A stretch of 37,195 nt of DNA, from positions 1 through 37,195 of the forward strand of contig CAJULA010000028.1 of the NCBI GenBank assembly GCA_910587155.1, given 5' to 3'. Position numbers and translations under genes: made by a program. The DNA is from an uncultured Lachnospiraceae bacterium (lineage in GTDB: Bacteria; Bacillota; Clostridia; Lachnospirales; Lachnospiraceae). The notes beneath the pieces were generated by a model that did not search any database, was not told where the DNA came from, and saw only the letters and a list, made by a program, of their open reading frames with translations. Position 1 is the stretch's first letter, and every line of letters starts with the position of its first letter. Of the stretch, positions 15,267 through 23,068 are shown in pieces.

Positions 15267-17025
15267 TCAACGCTCGACAATGGCATATACATATGTGTCA
15301 ACACGCGGAAAATCCGCACAGTACACATGGATCTCATACAGTCCACAGGCTGCGGGCGCCGTATAAATCCCCTCCTGCGTAAGTTGTCCACTGCCGCTCT
15401 CTGTCAGTTCATAGACAAGCCGACAGGGATCCATCCGTTGAAACAGCACATCTATGTAGCAGCTCTTTCCCGGCCGCAGTCTCACTGCAGGCGTTCTGGC
15501 CGTAATACTCATTTCCGAAAGATCCGCCGTCAACCGGTTTTCTCCCCCCCCCTGAATCAAAGCGCATGGCCACCCAGTTTATCAGCAATACGATACTTTG
15601 GGGCTCCCCTTCCAGCCGGGCTGCCACCTGAAAACTCCCTTTGTCATGAAATACCCGTACCGCCGTACTCACCTGACTGTGATCCTGTTCCCCAAACAGG
15701 CTGCCATCGCCGTATATGGTGCTCTTTACGCTGCCTCCCATACCGCCGCCTTCTTCCAGGCAGGCAAGACCGGCCTCCACATAGACCGCTCCGACGCCAA
15801 GTCCATGGAGAATCTCTTCGGAATAACATACATCCCCTTTTTTCATTCTGACATCCAGCGGGATTTCCAGCGTGCCGCCTGTCATCCGCGGCATTCTGAA
15901 AACCGGCGGCTCCTGCTCCGCTTCCGGCCCGGGGGTATGCTGCCGGACGGCCTCCTGCTGCCTGAAGGGCCTTTCAAAACACGATATATACATTTGCCGT
16001 TCCCTGTCCGCAGCAGGAAGCGCCAGATACTTTCTTTTGTCTGATACGGATGATATCACATAAGCGCCTTCTCTGCGCAGCAGACAAATCTCCGCCAGCC
16101 GGATGCCGTCCGCAGTGTCGGCGCCGTCCGCGTCCGCCTCCCGTCCGGCACCGGCCACAGATACGGCTGCCTCCTCCGGCCTGCCATGGCAAACCCGGAG
16201 GGCAATACGGAAATCTTCCTGTAAAGGCACATCAAAGTCCCCCACAAATGCCTGTCCGCTTCCCCGTTTCCCTATGATATCCGCCGTATCCGCGCTGCCC
16301 TGTCCGACTAAAACCCAATAATCCTTTCGGTATTCCTCTCCTTCTTCCAGTAAAATATCGCGCATACCGATCTGCAGTTCATGGCTGCCTTCTTTTGTCA
16401 TAAACGCGGGAAACTGCAAAGTACTCTCAAAAGAAAGTGGCTTTTTCTCTCCGCTGCACTTTCTTGCTTTCACCGTCAGCCTGGTGAGATACCCCTGGCA
16501 GACAGTTTCCGGTATGCTGAGCGTGACTGTATAATCCTCCTGCTTCAGAAGGATCTCCTCCCGCAGAAAGGAAGGCACGCCGCGGCCCTGCTCCTCATAT
16601 TCTGTCACAAAGAGTTCATATCCCTCCCGGATCCGATTACATTCGTAATTCTCTCCTGCCTCATTTTCCCCCATGGCATAGACCGGATGGATGGCTTCCT
16701 GTATGTAACGTATCCCAAGCTGTATACGCTCTGCGGCTGTTTCCCCGAATCCCTCTATGGCTGACAGCTTTTTCACCACGGAAGATTCCACCATAATCTC
16801 ACGGCCGCCCCCGTCCAGTGCCACGCCCTGATCCACCAGCACGGTCAGATCATCCAAAATGCTCACCCGCAGTCCATACGCCACGCCCGGCCCATAGAAA
16901 ATGCGGTTCAGGAAGCGCCTCTTATTATTCATATACAGCTGTTCTGCCTTAAAATCCGCGGACGCCAGCATCTTCCCGGGATAATAACGGTTTCGCTCAA
17001 AAGGAAAAATCTGTCGGTTGTTCAT
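15267..17025 (-). CDS. CIS-module protein with N-terminal YYPGK-type motif, frame interrupted at a G9 tract
   Basis: The first frame runs from ATG 17025 (GGGAGG 6 bases upstream) to a stop at 15409. It begins FPFERNRYYPGKMLASADFK, then AEQLYMNNKRRFLNR and GPGVAYGLRV. I know this N-terminal block from conserved uncharacterised proteins in bacterial CIS and phage-tail-like clusters. The middle is beta-rich. After FDSGGG (15553 region) the frame turns to low-quality sequence. The +1 neighbouring frame carries a good Ig-like C-terminal domain (LSEMSITARTPAVRLRPGKS, then LTQEGIYTAPAACGLYEIHV) ending at 15267. Reading eight instead of nine G at 15544-15552 joins them into about 585 residues. The role is unknown, perhaps a surface or fibre-like baseplate accessory. 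It is the first gene of the module. Confidence 0.7.
15544..15552 (-). other. G9 homopolymer tract at a frame break (candidate phase-variation site)
   Basis: Nine consecutive C on the plus strand (G9 in the coding sense). With eight G the N-terminal 490 residues and the Ig-like C-terminal domain are in one frame. With nine the protein ends early at 15409. Tracts of this length are classic slipped-strand sites and are also error-prone in sequencing. Confidence 0.7.
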
Positions 17026-17090
17026 CTTTTGCCTCCCTGCGCTCCCCGCCCTGTCACAAACATCCCCGCGGGAAGCGGATATCCCCTGTC

Positions 17091-17354
17091 CTACTGATTC
17101 CGGTAAACATACCTGTCCCCAAAGGTTTTTTTCTCAATAACCCCCTGTAACCCTTTCGAGCTGACAATGGAATATCGTTTCCCTTTTGAAAAAACCCCTG
17201 AAATATCCTTTAACTCAAAGTTTTCTCCAAACAGATTGCCGGTCTTTAACTTCCCCGAAAAAGTTTCTCTGAGTTCCCCCAAATCATCATCAAACAATCC
17301 GTTCTCCCGATACAAATGCATCTTTCCGTCTTTCACTTTAAAATAAAATTCCAT
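17091..17354 (-). CDS. uncharacterised 87-residue protein
   Basis: This small protein is unrecognised. AGAGGAAAAAGAAG precedes ATG 17354. It is rich in Phe, Lys and Gly with alternating hydrophobic residues (YFKVKDGKMHLYRENG, LKDISGVFSKGKRYSIVSS), which suggests a small all-beta fold. There is no membrane segment. It is AT-rich compared with the GC-rich CIS genes beside it. It lies 79 bases downstream of the XRE antitoxin-like gene on the same strand, so it is probably co-transcribed. By position it could be the partner of that regulator, but it does not resemble a HigB or RelE toxin. Confidence 0.55.
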   Translation of the reverse strand: MEFYFKVKDGKMHLYRENGLFDDDLGELRETFSGKLKTGNLFGENFELKDISGVFSKGKRYSIVSSKGLQGVIEKKTFGDRYVYRNQ

Positions 17355-17433
17355 CTTCTTTTTCCTCTACAAAATGATCATCGCATCCCCTTTGTTGTAC
17401 GGTTACACCCCAAAATGCACTTTGGGAAAGTTA

Positions 17434-17748
17434 TTAAGCATCCTGTTTTTCAGACATCTCCAGAGGAACGATTGTAAGTGTTTTTCCCATAGATACCAGC
17501 AGTTTTAAGATTGTTGATAACTGGGGGTCAGTTTTTCCACTTTCCATTCTTGCAATCACGGACTGCTTAACCCCTGTCATATCCTCCAAATCCCTTTGCG
17601 ATATATGATTTTCCTTTCTCGTCTTTATCATCTCCCCAACCAGTTTAACCATTAAATCATTTTCGGCGATTTCTTCCGTCGTATAATGCTTCTTTCTATA
17701 TTCGCTCCAGCTTTCTCCTACGGGGGATACTTTCTTTCCGTTATCCAT
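17434..17748 (-). CDS. XRE-family HTH protein, HigA-like antitoxin type
   Basis: This 104-residue protein has a helical N-terminus (about residues 1-40) and a C-terminal HTH domain (about 43-95). Its key motifs are ISQRDLEDMTGVKQSVIARM, ESGKTDPQLSTILKLL and MGKTLTIVPLE. This layout is typical of HigA-like antitoxins that follow a gp49-type toxin. Here the upstream 245 bases hold no toxin gene. AAAGGAG is 8 bases before ATG 17748. A strong promoter with a palindrome between its -35 and -10 boxes implies negative autoregulation. The coding sequence is AT-rich relative to the flanking modules, which suggests separate acquisition. Confidence 0.8.
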   Translation of the reverse strand: MDNGKKVSPVGESWSEYRKKHYTTEEIAENDLMVKLVGEMIKTRKENHISQRDLEDMTGVKQSVIARMESGKTDPQLSTILKLLVSMGKTLTIVPLEMSEKQDA

Positions 17749-17811
17749 CTTCTCTGCTCCTTTCCCTAAAATCTTCTATTAGTACATTATATTGTCTCCT
17801 CATCTATCTAT

Positions 17812-17840
17812 ATGATAGCTTATAAGCCATCAAATGTCAA
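17812..17840 (-). promoter_or_regulatory. promoter of the HigA-like gene
   Basis: A consensus TTGACA (17835-17840), 17 bases, and TATCAT (17812-17817) on the minus strand, about 64 bases before the start codon. Confidence 0.75.
17814..17831. promoter_or_regulatory. palindromic operator in the HigA-like promoter
   Basis: GATAGCTTATAAGCCATC is an 18-base dyad with a perfect GCTTATAAGC core and one mismatched pair. It fills the space between the -10 and -35 boxes, which suits autorepression by the encoded HTH protein. Confidence 0.6.
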
Positions 17841-17875
17841 GTGTAATTCCGCTTCGCTGGACACATTACAAATAA

Positions 17876-17921
17876 GGGACTGTCACCCCTTTGATTTTTC
17901 AATCATTGGTGCGACAACCCC
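17876..17921 (-). other. hairpin in the queA 3' region
   Basis: On the minus strand GGGGTTGTC pairs with GACAGTCCC (two G-U pairs). A top stem TGATT-GAAA-AATCA sits inside. It lies between queA and the HigA-like promoter. There is no T-run, so it is not a standard terminator. The rest of 17841-17993 holds no gene that I can see. Confidence 0.35.
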
Positions 17922-17993
17922 TTGATAAGCATAAGGATGTCCGGTTAAAATCCAATGTCCTTTATTCTGTTCCCAAATATGCACTATCGGTTT

Positions 17994-19025
17994 TTATTGA
18001 ACGAGCATCGCATCCCCAAAACTGAAAAACCGATATTTCTCTCTGACGGCCTCCTCATAAGCAGCCAGCACATGTTCCCTGCCGGCAAGTGCGGATACGA
18101 GCATCAGCAGGGTAGACTGAGGAAGGTGAAAATTGGTAAGCAGGCCGTCCGTCACCTGGAAATGGTAGCCCGGATAGATAAAAATATCCGTATTGCCATG
18201 ACCGGGCTGCACGATACCGCCGACTGCCGCACTTTCAATGGTACGGCAGCTTGTGGTACCCACACAGAGAATTCGGCCCCCGCTGCGCCGGGCCTCATTG
18301 ATGGTATCCGCCGCTTCTCTGGTCACCGTCCATTCCTCCGAATGCATATGATGCTCCTGTACATTCTCCACTTTCACCGGGCGAAAGGTGCCAAGCCCCA
18401 CATGCAGGGTCACATAAGCCATCCGGACACCCCTGGCCCGGATCGCTTCCAGCACCCCCTGCGTAAAGTGGAGGCCCGCCGTGGGCGCCGCGGCGGAGCC
18501 TTCATATCTGGCATATACTGTCTGGTAGCGGTTTTTGTCCGCCAGCTTATGCGTAATATAGGGCGGCAGCGGCATCTCTCCCAGACTCTCCAAAAGCTCC
18601 TCCCAGATGCCTTCATAATGAAAGCGGACGAGGCGGTTGCCCTCTTCCACAATATCTGTCACTTCTCCCGTAAGGACGCCGTCTCCGAACAGCAGCCTCG
18701 TCCCCGGCCTGGCCTTTTTCCCCGGCCGCACCAGCGTCTCCCATACATCCGACTGCAGACGTTTTAAAAGCAGCACTTCCACTATGGCTCCCGTATCTTC
18801 TTTGACTCCGTAAAGTCTGGCAGGTATCACTTTCGTATTGTTAAGCACCAGGCAGTCTCCCGCCTGCAAAAGTCCGGTAATTTCCCGAAACTGCCGGTGT
18901 TGCGTCCGGCCACTGTTTTTGTCCAGTATAAGCAGCCTGGAGGCGCTCCTGTCCGTCAGCGGATCCTGGGCAATCAATTCCTGAGGTAAATAAAAATCAT
19001 AATCTGATGTTTTCAAACCATTCAT
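17994..19025 (-). CDS. queA: S-adenosylmethionine:tRNA ribosyltransferase-isomerase QueA
   Basis: This 343-residue protein makes the epoxyqueuosine precursor by moving the ribosyl group of SAM onto 7-aminomethyl-deazaguanine in the tRNA wobble position. Recognisable features are the N-terminal SDYDFYLPQELIAQDPLTDR, then LLILDKNSG, LVLNNTKVIPARLYG, AAPTAGLHFT, VTLHVGLGTFRPV, the MHSEEW motif, and LTNFHLPQSTLLMLVSALAG near the end. The length is normal for the family. Its ATG overlaps the stop of the upstream aminopeptidase gene (ATGA), so the two are translationally coupled. No other queuosine gene is in the window. Confidence 0.97.
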   Translation of the reverse strand: MNGLKTSDYDFYLPQELIAQDPLTDRSASRLLILDKNSGRTQHRQFREITGLLQAGDCLVLNNTKVIPARLYGVKEDTGAIVEVLLLKRLQSDVWETLVRPGKKARPGTRLLFGDGVLTGEVTDIVEEGNRLVRFHYEGIWEELLESLGEMPLPPYITHKLADKNRYQTVYARYEGSAAAPTAGLHFTQGVLEAIRARGVRMAYVTLHVGLGTFRPVKVENVQEHHMHSEEWTVTREAADTINEARRSGGRILCVGTTSCRTIESAAVGGIVQPGHGNTDIFIYPGYHFQVTDGLLTNFHLPQSTLLMLVSALAGREHVLAAYEEAVREKYRFFSFGDAMLVQ

Positions 19026-20479
19026 ACTGTATATGATCCGTTCTTTTCTCTCTGCATCCCACTGTACTTCAGAAAAGCACCATAGCCTCTCTTCGTCTCA
19101 AAGACATCCACCTTGCTGGTAGCTTCCCATGGCGCATGCATGTTCAGCACTGCCACGCCGCTGTCAATCACCTGCATCCCGTACAGCGCCAGTATATAGG
19201 CGATCGTTCCGCCGCCGCCCAGATCCACTTTGCCCAGCTCCGCCGTCTGGAACTGCACTTCTTCCTCTTCAAAAACAGCACGGATATAGGCAAGGTATTC
19301 TGCATTGGCATCATTGGAGCCGGACTTTCCTCTGGAACCGGTAAATTTGTTAAATACCATACCTCTGCCCAGATAAGCCACATTTTTTTTGTCAAAGCTG
19401 GAGGCATAGGCAGGGTCAAACGCGCTGCTCACATCAGAGGAAAGCATATAAGACGCCGCCAGGCATCTGCGCAGCGCCAAATCCCCCTCACAGCCACACA
19501 AAGCCATCAGCTCCGCCACACTGTTTTCAAAAAAGCGGGAACGCATGCCTGTCGCACCCACACTGCCAATCTCTTCTTTATCTACCAGAATACAACAGGC
19601 AGTCCGCTTTGGCGTATCCAGCTCCAGCATCGCCTTCAGCGATGCAAACGCGCAGACCCGGTCGTCCTGTCCGTAAGCGAGTATCATGCTGCGGTCAAAC
19701 CCGGCTTCTCTGGCCCTTCCTGCCGGAACCACTTCCAGCTCCGCGGAAAGAAAATCTTCCTCTTCCATCCCATAATCTTCTTTTAAGATTGTAAGAATCC
19801 CCTGTTTCACCGGATCTTTTTCTTTCTTATTCTCTTTGTCGCCTTCCGAAAGACTTGTTTCCTCCGTCAGCTTCAGGGGACGATTGCCCACGATGATATC
19901 CAGTGCCTCTCCTTCAATGACTTTAGACGCCTTTTTTTCAAGCTGTTCCGCCGCCAGATGGATCAACAGATCAGAGATGAAAAAGACCGGGTCATCCTCG
20001 TCTTCTCCCACTTTAATCTCTATCGTCGTGCCATCCTTTTTCACTACCACGCCATGGAGAGCAAGCGGTATCGTCACCCATTGATATTTTTTTACGCCGC
20101 CATAATAATGCGTATCCAGATAGGCAAAGCCGCCGTCCTCATAGAGCGGGTCCTGCTTCACATCAAGTCTGGGAGAGTCGATATGAGCGCCCAGTATATT
20201 CATGCCCTCTTCCAACGGAAGGCTGCCGATATGAAACATAACAATGGATTTATTCATACATACATGATAAACCCTCTCTCCCGCGTGAAGTGTCTGCCCC
20301 GCCCTGCGCAGCGATTCCAGTTCCCGGTAGCCTTCCCCTTCAATCCGGTTTACAAGATAATCAATACATTCCCGTTCTGTCTTTCCTTCGTCCAGAAACT
20401 GCATATATTCCTTTGTAAAATCTTCCACTTCTTCCAGCCGGGAAGCGTCATACACTTCCCATACATTTTTCTTTTCCAT
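19022..20479 (-). CDS. M18 family aminopeptidase
   Basis: This 485-residue cytosolic metallopeptidase is of the aspartyl aminopeptidase (M18) family. It should release N-terminal residues, classically acidic ones, from peptides. Zinc-site sequences are visible: GAHIDSPRLD (about residues 96-105), the catalytic VDKEEIGSVGATG, SSDVSSAFDPAYAS, and the C-terminal VAVLNMHAPWEATSKVDVFE. GGGAG lies 6 bases before ATG 20479. A charged insert (SEGDKENKKEKDPVKQG) sits between the two halves, a variation I associate with clostridial members. It lies downstream of pheT without a visible terminator and is coupled to queA. Confidence 0.93.
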   Translation of the reverse strand: MEKKNVWEVYDASRLEEVEDFTKEYMQFLDEGKTERECIDYLVNRIEGEGYRELESLRRAGQTLHAGERVYHVCMNKSIVMFHIGSLPLEEGMNILGAHIDSPRLDVKQDPLYEDGGFAYLDTHYYGGVKKYQWVTIPLALHGVVVKKDGTTIEIKVGEDEDDPVFFISDLLIHLAAEQLEKKASKVIEGEALDIIVGNRPLKLTEETSLSEGDKENKKEKDPVKQGILTILKEDYGMEEEDFLSAELEVVPAGRAREAGFDRSMILAYGQDDRVCAFASLKAMLELDTPKRTACCILVDKEEIGSVGATGMRSRFFENSVAELMALCGCEGDLALRRCLAASYMLSSDVSSAFDPAYASSFDKKNVAYLGRGMVFNKFTGSRGKSGSNDANAEYLAYIRAVFEEEEVQFQTAELGKVDLGGGGTIAYILALYGMQVIDSGVAVLNMHAPWEATSKVDVFETKRGYGAFLKYSGMQREKNGSYTV

Positions 20480-20491
20480 TTAAGTCTCCCA

Positions 20492-20611
20492 TTCCAGTTC
20501 CGCATCTGCGCTGCAAGGACCCCTTCCCTGGAATGATTCATGAACGCTTCCCGTTCCTTAATCATTCCGGGCCCTTTTCGCTCCGATGCTGATTTCCAGT
20601 TGCGCATCTGC
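20492..20611 (-). repeat. repeat-hairpin-repeat element between pheT and the M18 gene
   Basis: Two near-identical copies of GCAGATGCG(C/G)AACTGGAA (20494-20611 ends; copies at about 20492-20510 and 20594-20611 on the plus strand) flank a nested hairpin at 20530-20568. The hairpin is GGAATGATT / AATCATTCC (9 pairs) enclosing GAACG / CGTTC (5 pairs). There is no T-run, so it is not a typical terminator. It occupies almost the whole 139-base gap. Confidence 0.6.
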
Positions 20612-20618
20612 ACCGTTT

Positions 20619-23042
20619 TTACTGGCGCAGTTCGATATTCATGGCTTCGAGGCCATTAAGTATTTTCTTCATCACCGCGGCAATATCATTGTCCTCCAGC
20701 GTCCTGTCCTGCGCACGGAAGGTAATGGAGTATGCCATTGATTTAAAGCCTTCCCTGATCTGTTCTCCTTCATACAGGTCAAAGAGATGGAAGCTCTCCA
20801 GCAGTTTCCCGCCGCGCTGCACGATCACGGCTTCTATCTGGCCCGCCAGCACTTCCCGGGGCACTACCATACTGAGATCTCTTGTCACGGCAGGATATCT
20901 GGCAATGCCGGTATATTTCCTGTCAAAGGTGGCAAGTGCAACGATCTTTGGCATATCCAGCACCGCGACATACACTCTCGTTCCCAGATTATAGGCATTT
21001 GCTGCCTGCGGATGCAGTTCTCCCAGATACCCTGTTTCCTCATTTTCATACAAGATCAGTGCCTGACGTCCGGGGTGGAGAAAGGGTTTTCCCGCATCCG
21101 GATCGTAAGTCGCACGATTCTTCAGTCCGATTGTGTCAAAAAATTGTTCAATCAGACCTTTCAGTGTATAGAAGTCTCCTTCTCCGTACATGCCAAGGGT
21201 GAACTGCATCCGTTCATCCGGCAGTTCGGTAAGCGGCAGACTCTTAGGCAGATAAATATTGCCCAGTTCATACAGCCGTACATCTTTGTTTCTTCTGTTA
21301 TAATTGACAGCCAGAGAGTTCAGGATTCCATTCAGAGAAATGGTGCGCATCACGGAAAAATCCTCTCCCAGAGGATTGGCTATGGTCACGGGTTCACGCA
21401 GAGGGCTGTCCGCCGGAAGCATCAGCCTGTCAAATACTTTGGGGCTTTCAAAAGAATAGCTCATCCCCTGAGAAAATCCCCAGTGCTCTGCAATATCCCT
21501 TGCTTTCTCCTCAATGCGAAGTTTGAAGGGCAGTTTACCTGTCGTCGCCTCACCGTTTGGCAGTGTGGCGGGAATCCGCTCATACCCGTAAAATCTGGCC
21601 ACTTCCTCCGCTATATCCGCGAAGCCTTCCAAATCCTGACGGAAAGGCGGAATCACGATCACGTTCTTTTCCTTTTGATAGTCAAGTTCCAGCCGCCTGA
21701 AAATCGCCAGCATTTCTTCGATCTCAATGTTCGTCCCCAGGAAACGGTTGATGCGCTCCGGCTCAAAAGGTATCTCACGCAGCGGCGCGGGGGAAGCCCC
21801 ATCCTGCGCCATACCGCCTACGACACGGCCACATCCCAGTTCTTCGATCAGCTGGCAGGCACGGTTGATGGCAGCCTCCGCATTTCGCGGCTCCAGCCCT
21901 TTTTCAAATTTTCCCGAAGCCTCCGTGCGCAGCCCGATCCGCTTGGCGGATTTTCTGATATTGGCACCGTTGAACGTGGCTGCCTCAAAGAGCACGGTTT
22001 TTACGTCGTCAGTGATCATCGTATTTTCACCGCCCATAATGCCTGCAATACCAATCTCCTTTTCCGCGTCGCAGATCATCAGCACATCCCCATCCAGCTT
22101 CCGTTCCTGTCCGTCCAGTGTAGTGAACACATCCCCGTCCTTTGCCCGGCGGACAATGATCCGGCGGCCCGCAATGGTATCCAGATCATAGGCATGCATG
22201 GGCTGCCCGTACTCTTCCATCACATAATTAGTGATGTCAACCAGATTATTGATCGGGCGGATACCGCTCGCCGCCAGTCGGCGCTGCATCCACTCAGGGG
22301 AGGGCGCGATCTGGATATCCGTACATACCCGGCCGAGATAGCGGGTACAGAGCTCCTTGTCCTGCACCTTTACATGGATATAGTCAGACACGTCTCCATG
22401 CTCCTTTTGTATCTCCACGACAGGCGGACAAAACGGTTTTCTGAACGTAGCTGCCGCTTCCCTGGCAATCCCCAGCACACTATAGCAGTCTACCCGATTG
22501 GAAGTGATTTCATATTCAAATACCGTATCTCTGAGTCCCAGTGCTTCTATGGCATCCGCTCCCACCGCAGCGTCTGCCGGGAAAATATAGATCCCGTTTT
22601 CCGGTGCTTCCGGATACATATCCCGGCTGGAGCCCAGTTCTTCGATGGAACACATCATACCGGCGGAAGATACCCCGCGCAGTTTTCCTTCCTTTATCAC
22701 AATGCCGTCTTCCGGCAGCGGGCCGTCTGCGTGCGCACTGCCCGCCACCCTGCCGCCGTCCAGAACTACCGGCACCTTATCCCCTTCCTTTACATTGGGC
22801 GCGCCGGTGACGATCTGGATTGTCTCCTTACCGGTATCTACCTGACAGACAATCAGTTTGTCCGCATCCGGATGTTTTTCTATTTTCAGAATCTGTCCGA
22901 TCACAATATTTTCCAGATTCTTGTCCGTCCGTTCATAGCCTTCCACTTTTGTGCCGGAAAGCGTCATGGCGTCACAGTATTCCTGATCCGTGCAGGAAAG
23001 CTCCGGCACATACGCCCTGATCCATGATAATGTTGTATTCAT
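20619..23042 (-). CDS. pheT: phenylalanine--tRNA ligase subunit beta
   Basis: This 807-residue beta chain of the alpha2-beta2 synthetase has the usual length. The EMAP-type tRNA-binding domain is at about residues 40-150 (IGQILKIEKHPDADKLIVCQ). The B3/B4 editing region has the ITSNRVDCYSVLGIAREAAA motif. The B5 domain contains RINRFLGTNIEIEEM. The C-terminal FDX-ACB anticodon-binding domain (RYPAVTRDLSMVVP) ends at about residue 806. AGGAG lies 8 bases before ATG 23042, and pheS ends 26 bases upstream. Regulation is through the pheS T-box leader. Confidence 0.98.
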   Translation of the reverse strand: MNTTLSWIRAYVPELSCTDQEYCDAMTLSGTKVEGYERTDKNLENIVIGQILKIEKHPDADKLIVCQVDTGKETIQIVTGAPNVKEGDKVPVVLDGGRVAGSAHADGPLPEDGIVIKEGKLRGVSSAGMMCSIEELGSSRDMYPEAPENGIYIFPADAAVGADAIEALGLRDTVFEYEITSNRVDCYSVLGIAREAAATFRKPFCPPVVEIQKEHGDVSDYIHVKVQDKELCTRYLGRVCTDIQIAPSPEWMQRRLAASGIRPINNLVDITNYVMEEYGQPMHAYDLDTIAGRRIIVRRAKDGDVFTTLDGQERKLDGDVLMICDAEKEIGIAGIMGGENTMITDDVKTVLFEAATFNGANIRKSAKRIGLRTEASGKFEKGLEPRNAEAAINRACQLIEELGCGRVVGGMAQDGASPAPLREIPFEPERINRFLGTNIEIEEMLAIFRRLELDYQKEKNVIVIPPFRQDLEGFADIAEEVARFYGYERIPATLPNGEATTGKLPFKLRIEEKARDIAEHWGFSQGMSYSFESPKVFDRLMLPADSPLREPVTIANPLGEDFSVMRTISLNGILNSLAVNYNRRNKDVRLYELGNIYLPKSLPLTELPDERMQFTLGMYGEGDFYTLKGLIEQFFDTIGLKNRATYDPDAGKPFLHPGRQALILYENEETGYLGELHPQAANAYNLGTRVYVAVLDMPKIVALATFDRKYTGIARYPAVTRDLSMVVPREVLAGQIEAVIVQRGGKLLESFHLFDLYEGEQIREGFKSMAYSITFRAQDRTLEDNDIAAVMKKILNGLEAMNIELRQ

Positions 23043-23068
23043 ATCTTTATTCTCCTATTTCGAGTTTT

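Noticed and set aside
20350..20613. A minus-strand frame with an internal QMRNW repeat
   Set aside because: The repeat comes from the intergenic direct repeats, and the rest is a shifted reading of the M18 gene start. There is no ribosome binding site and no sensible protein.
20787..23027. A 746-codon open frame on the plus strand
   Set aside because: It is exactly antisense to pheT, which is certain. Long antisense frames are a common by-product of the codon bias seen here, and the translation has no recognisable domain.
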